Source: Frankiaceae bacterium (lineage in GTDB: Bacteria > Actinomycetota > Actinomycetes > JAFAQI01). From it: DNA of 10,200 nucleotides. This document shows, piece after piece, positions 8,225 through 10,200 of the stretch. Below the pieces are notes generated by a model. It had not been told where the DNA came from. It did no database searches and worked only from the letters and a program-made list of their open reading frames with translations. The position numbers and the translations under genes are program-made. The stretch is from positions 1-10,200 of the forward strand of contig JAVEEH010000119.1 in assembly GCA_030840545.1 (NCBI GenBank), in the 5' to 3' direction. How positions within the stretch are numbered: the stretch's first letter is position 1; each line of letters begins with the position of its first letter.

Positions 8225-8230
8225 GACGAG

Positions 8231-8236
8231 CTCCTC
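8231..8236 (-). promoter_or_regulatory. Ribosome binding site pointing to a CTG start for purN
   Basis: On the minus strand GAGGAG lies 6 nt before CTG (8224-8222), normal Shine-Dalgarno spacing. The only nearby ATG (8247) lies upstream of this site and is in another frame, so the site cannot serve it. Confidence 0.6.
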
Positions 8237-8270
8237 GGTAGGGCCATCGGGGCTCAGGGACTGACGGCTC

Positions 8271-8276
8271 AGGATA
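8271..8276 (-). promoter_or_regulatory. Candidate -10 element for purN-purH
   Basis: The minus strand reads TATCCT, a good TAnnnT hexamer, in the gap between the DUF6350 gene and purN, about 47 nt upstream of the proposed purN start. No clear -35 was found. Two copies of the octamer CCTGAGCC (8251-8258 and 8266-8273, 15 bp apart), one overlapping the hexamer, could be regulator sites. Transcription could instead read through from sucD. Confidence 0.3.
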
Positions 8277-8300
8277 CCGCGACGCGAGGCTCGACAGCCC

Positions 8301-9488
8301 TCACCGGCCGCGACGCCAGGTGAAAGCGCCGGCGGCGCCGCACGCCACGATGGCAACCTCGCCGGCGACGGCCAGGCCGGTCTGCCACGGCGAGGTGCCG
8401 ACGACCGCCAACCGGCCGGGGCCGGCCGGCCCGGCAGCGAAGGCCGCCAGCACGGCGGCCAGCAGTCCGGCCGCGGCACCCGCCCCGAGGGCGAGGCCCA
8501 TCGAGCGGACCAACGCCAGCTCGGCCCGCGCCACGATCCACGCCGCGACGATGCCCGCGACGACGAGTACGACGATGCCGACGAGCTCCACCGCGAGCGG
8601 CGCGGGCCCTCGGGGCACCGCGGACATGAGCGGCAGCGCCGGAAGGCTGCCGGCATGCGAGCCGTTGACGGTGACCGAGGTCGCGCCCCCGACGGCGAAC
8701 CCCGGACCGGCGAGATAGCCCAGCACACAGACCGCCGCGTTCGGCAGCAGCGCGAGGTCGAGCGCCACCACGGCGACGGCGGCGACCGCGCCACCGCCGA
8801 GCACGTGCAGGCTCTGGCTTGCTTCAGCCACATGCATCGACAGGGCCGCGAGCAGCACCAGCGTCGCGCCCGCGAACAGCACGGCCAGTGCGGCTGCGCC
8901 GGCGCCGAGCGGCAGCCGGACGCTCGCCGGCAGGAGCGTCCAGGCCTCGCGCCCCAGCCCCGCGCCGCGCACCGCGCCCCACGCGGCCGCGCCACAGCCG
9001 AGTGCCAGACCGGCGAAGAGCGCGACGATCGGAGCCGGGCTGACGGCGGGCGAGTGCGCCGCAGCCGCGACGAACGTGGTGAGGGCGCCGTATGGGAGAC
9101 CGACCGCGAGCGCGACCGTGCCGACACCGGTGAGGTCCTTGACGCCCTGTCCGCGCGCAAGGACGGCTGCCGACCGCGCCACCAGGAAGGCCAGCCCGAG
9201 GGTCAGCAGCAGCGGGGCGATCGCGATGCTGCCGCCGGCCACCCGCAGCGGGATCCGATGCGCGACGAGCCAGATCTGCAGCCCGGTCCGGATGGCGGCG
9301 GTGGCACCCGAGCCGGCGCGCGAGTCCGCCGCCCAGGCGACGAGCACGACGACGACGAGGGTGGCGACACCGACGGCCACGGCCCAGAGTGCGGCGAACG
9401 AACCCCGCAACCAGACGGACATCGAGGGCAGCGCCTCGTCGTCATAGCGGGCGTTGCTGCTCGTGGTGCGGCTCAGGAGCTCAGTCAT
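8301..9488 (-). CDS. DUF6350 multi-pass membrane protein
   Basis: A very hydrophobic Ala/Val/Leu-rich protein of about 395 aa with nine or ten predicted membrane segments, the first at about residues 30-52. It fits the DUF6350 family of actinobacterial membrane proteins that is usually found between sucD and purN. A long loop after the sixth segment contains PNAAVCVLGYLAGPGFAVGG and later SLPALPLMSAVPRG, conserved-looking Pro/Gly features of that family. The last segment ends in the basic tail TWRRGR, suggesting a cytoplasmic C-terminus. Start is taken as ATG 9488-9486 (MTELLSRTT), with GGGA 11 nt upstream. A GTG at 9497-9495 is in frame, but GGGA is only 2 nt from it. It begins 74 nt after the sucD stop and ends 76 nt before purN. 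Function is unknown and no enzyme motif is visible. Confidence 0.82.
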   Translation of the reverse strand: MTELLSRTTSSNARYDDEALPSMSVWLRGSFAALWAVAVGVATLVVVVLVAWAADSRAGSGATAAIRTGLQIWLVAHRIPLRVAGGSIAIAPLLLTLGLAFLVARSAAVLARGQGVKDLTGVGTVALAVGLPYGALTTFVAAAAHSPAVSPAPIVALFAGLALGCGAAAWGAVRGAGLGREAWTLLPASVRLPLGAGAAALAVLFAGATLVLLAALSMHVAEASQSLHVLGGGAVAAVAVVALDLALLPNAAVCVLGYLAGPGFAVGGATSVTVNGSHAGSLPALPLMSAVPRGPAPLAVELVGIVVLVVAGIVAAWIVARAELALVRSMGLALGAGAAAGLLAAVLAAFAAGPAGPGRLAVVGTSPWQTGLAVAGEVAIVACGAAGAFTWRRGR

Positions 9489-9562
9489 CGCCGCCACGGT
9501 CCCAAACGACGACGTGGAAGCCGAGCCGCCGCGCCGAGTGGACGCCGCGGTGTGTCGCGTCG

Positions 9563-10200
9563 CTAGGCCGGGGTGACGAGCTCCCGCATCAGCCGGGCTG
9601 TCTCGCTCGGGGTCTTGCCGACCCGGACGCCGACCGCCTCCAGCGCCTCCTGCTTGGCCTGGGCGGTGCCTGACGAGCCCGAGACGATCGCCCCGGCGTG
9701 ACCCATCGTCTTGCCCTCCGGCGCGGTGAAGCCGGCGACATAGCCGACGACGGGCTTGGTCACGGTGGTCTTGATGAAGTCGGCTGCGCGTTCTTCCGCG
9801 TCGCCACCGATCTCACCGATCATCACGATCGCGTCGGTCTCGGGGTCGTCCTGGAACGCACGCAGGCAGTCGATGTGCGTCGTACCGACGATCGGGTCGC
9901 CGCCGATGCCGACGCAGGACGAGAATCCGACGTCGCGCAGCTCGTACATCATCTGGTAGGTCAGGGTGCCGCTCTTGCTGACGAGGCCGACCCGGCCGGG
10001 TCGGGTGATGTCGGCGGGGATGATGCCGGCGTTGGAGGTGCCGGGCGAGATGATGCCCGGGCAGTTGGGCCCGATGATGCGCGTCCGGCCGGATTCCTGC
10101 GAGTAGGCGAAGAAATAGGCCGTGTCCTGCACCGGGATGCCCTCGGTGATGACGACGAGCAGCGGGATCGAGGCGTCGATCGCCTCAATGGCAGCGTCAC
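9563..10200 (-). CDS. sucD: Succinyl-CoA ligase alpha subunit, C-terminal part
   Basis: The last 211 residues of SucD; about the first 80, with the CoA-binding Rossmann start, lie beyond the right edge. With SucC it interconverts succinyl-CoA and succinate with nucleotide phosphorylation in the TCA cycle. Visible are [46 protein letters not shown] and [15 protein letters not shown], whose histidine is the phosphorylated active-site residue. [10 protein letters not shown], part of the family signature, is also present. The reading is intact to the TAG at 9565-9563. DUF6350 follows in the same direction after 74 nt; sucC would be expected just upstream, outside the window. Nothing unusual was seen. 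Confidence 0.97.
   Translation of the reverse strand, partial: DAAIEAIDASIPLLVVITEGIPVQDTAYFFAYSQESGRTRIIGPNCPGIISPGTSNAGIIPADITRPGRVGLVSKSGTLTYQMMYELRDVGFSSCVGIGGDPIVGTTHIDCLRAFQDDPETDAIVMIGEIGGDAEERAADFIKTTVTKPVVGYVAGFTAPEGKTMGHAGAIVSGSSGTAQAKQEALEAVGVRVGKTPSETARLMRELVTPA

Noticed and set aside
8225..9160. An upstream extension of the purN frame
   Set aside because: The frame happens to stay open through the DUF6350 gene, but the translation is Arg/Ser/Pro-rich shadow sequence with no supported start.

Overview
The window is a high-GC, densely packed housekeeping region of an actinobacterial chromosome. The evidence is heavy G/C bias at third codon positions, frequent GTG starts, GTGA start/stop overlaps, and the gene order sucD - DUF6350 - purN - purH - folD with DUF3017 and mdh nearby, an order known from actinomycetes such as Streptomyces. 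I cannot place the genus. No mobile element, CRISPR array, rRNA or tRNA was recognised, and no intergenic gap exceeds about 140 bases.

Layout: every gene except one reads on the minus strand, so transcription runs from high to low coordinates. From the right edge come the C-terminal two thirds of sucD (succinyl-CoA ligase alpha), a multi-pass DUF6350 membrane protein, purN and purH (the two formyl-transfer steps of purine synthesis, joined by a GTGA overlap), and folD, which makes the 10-formyl-tetrahydrofolate those enzymes use. A 52-bp nested inverted repeat lies between purH and folD. The single plus-strand gene follows at 4504-5118: an FHA-domain protein with a C-terminal helix-turn-helix, convergent with folD and divergent from citrate synthase. 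The left half is a compact minus-strand TCA-cycle cluster: citrate synthase, an ACT-domain protein, a DUF3017 membrane protein, isocitrate dehydrogenase and LDH-like malate dehydrogenase. The start of a CNNM/DUF21 membrane protein comes last and runs off the left edge.

Functionally, two themes alternate: TCA-cycle enzymes (SucD, citrate synthase, IDH, MDH) and one-carbon/purine synthesis (PurN, PurH, FolD). The FHA-HTH protein, the ACT protein and the dyad in the gltA promoter region are the candidate regulatory parts.

No clearly new system is visible. The points most worth checking are purN, which has no in-frame ATG, GTG or TTG start but has a well-placed Shine-Dalgarno before CTG; the nested palindrome abutting the folD ribosome binding site; the FHA-HTH protein beside the TCA cluster; an IDH with NADP-type cofactor residues; and a FolD with altered family motifs.
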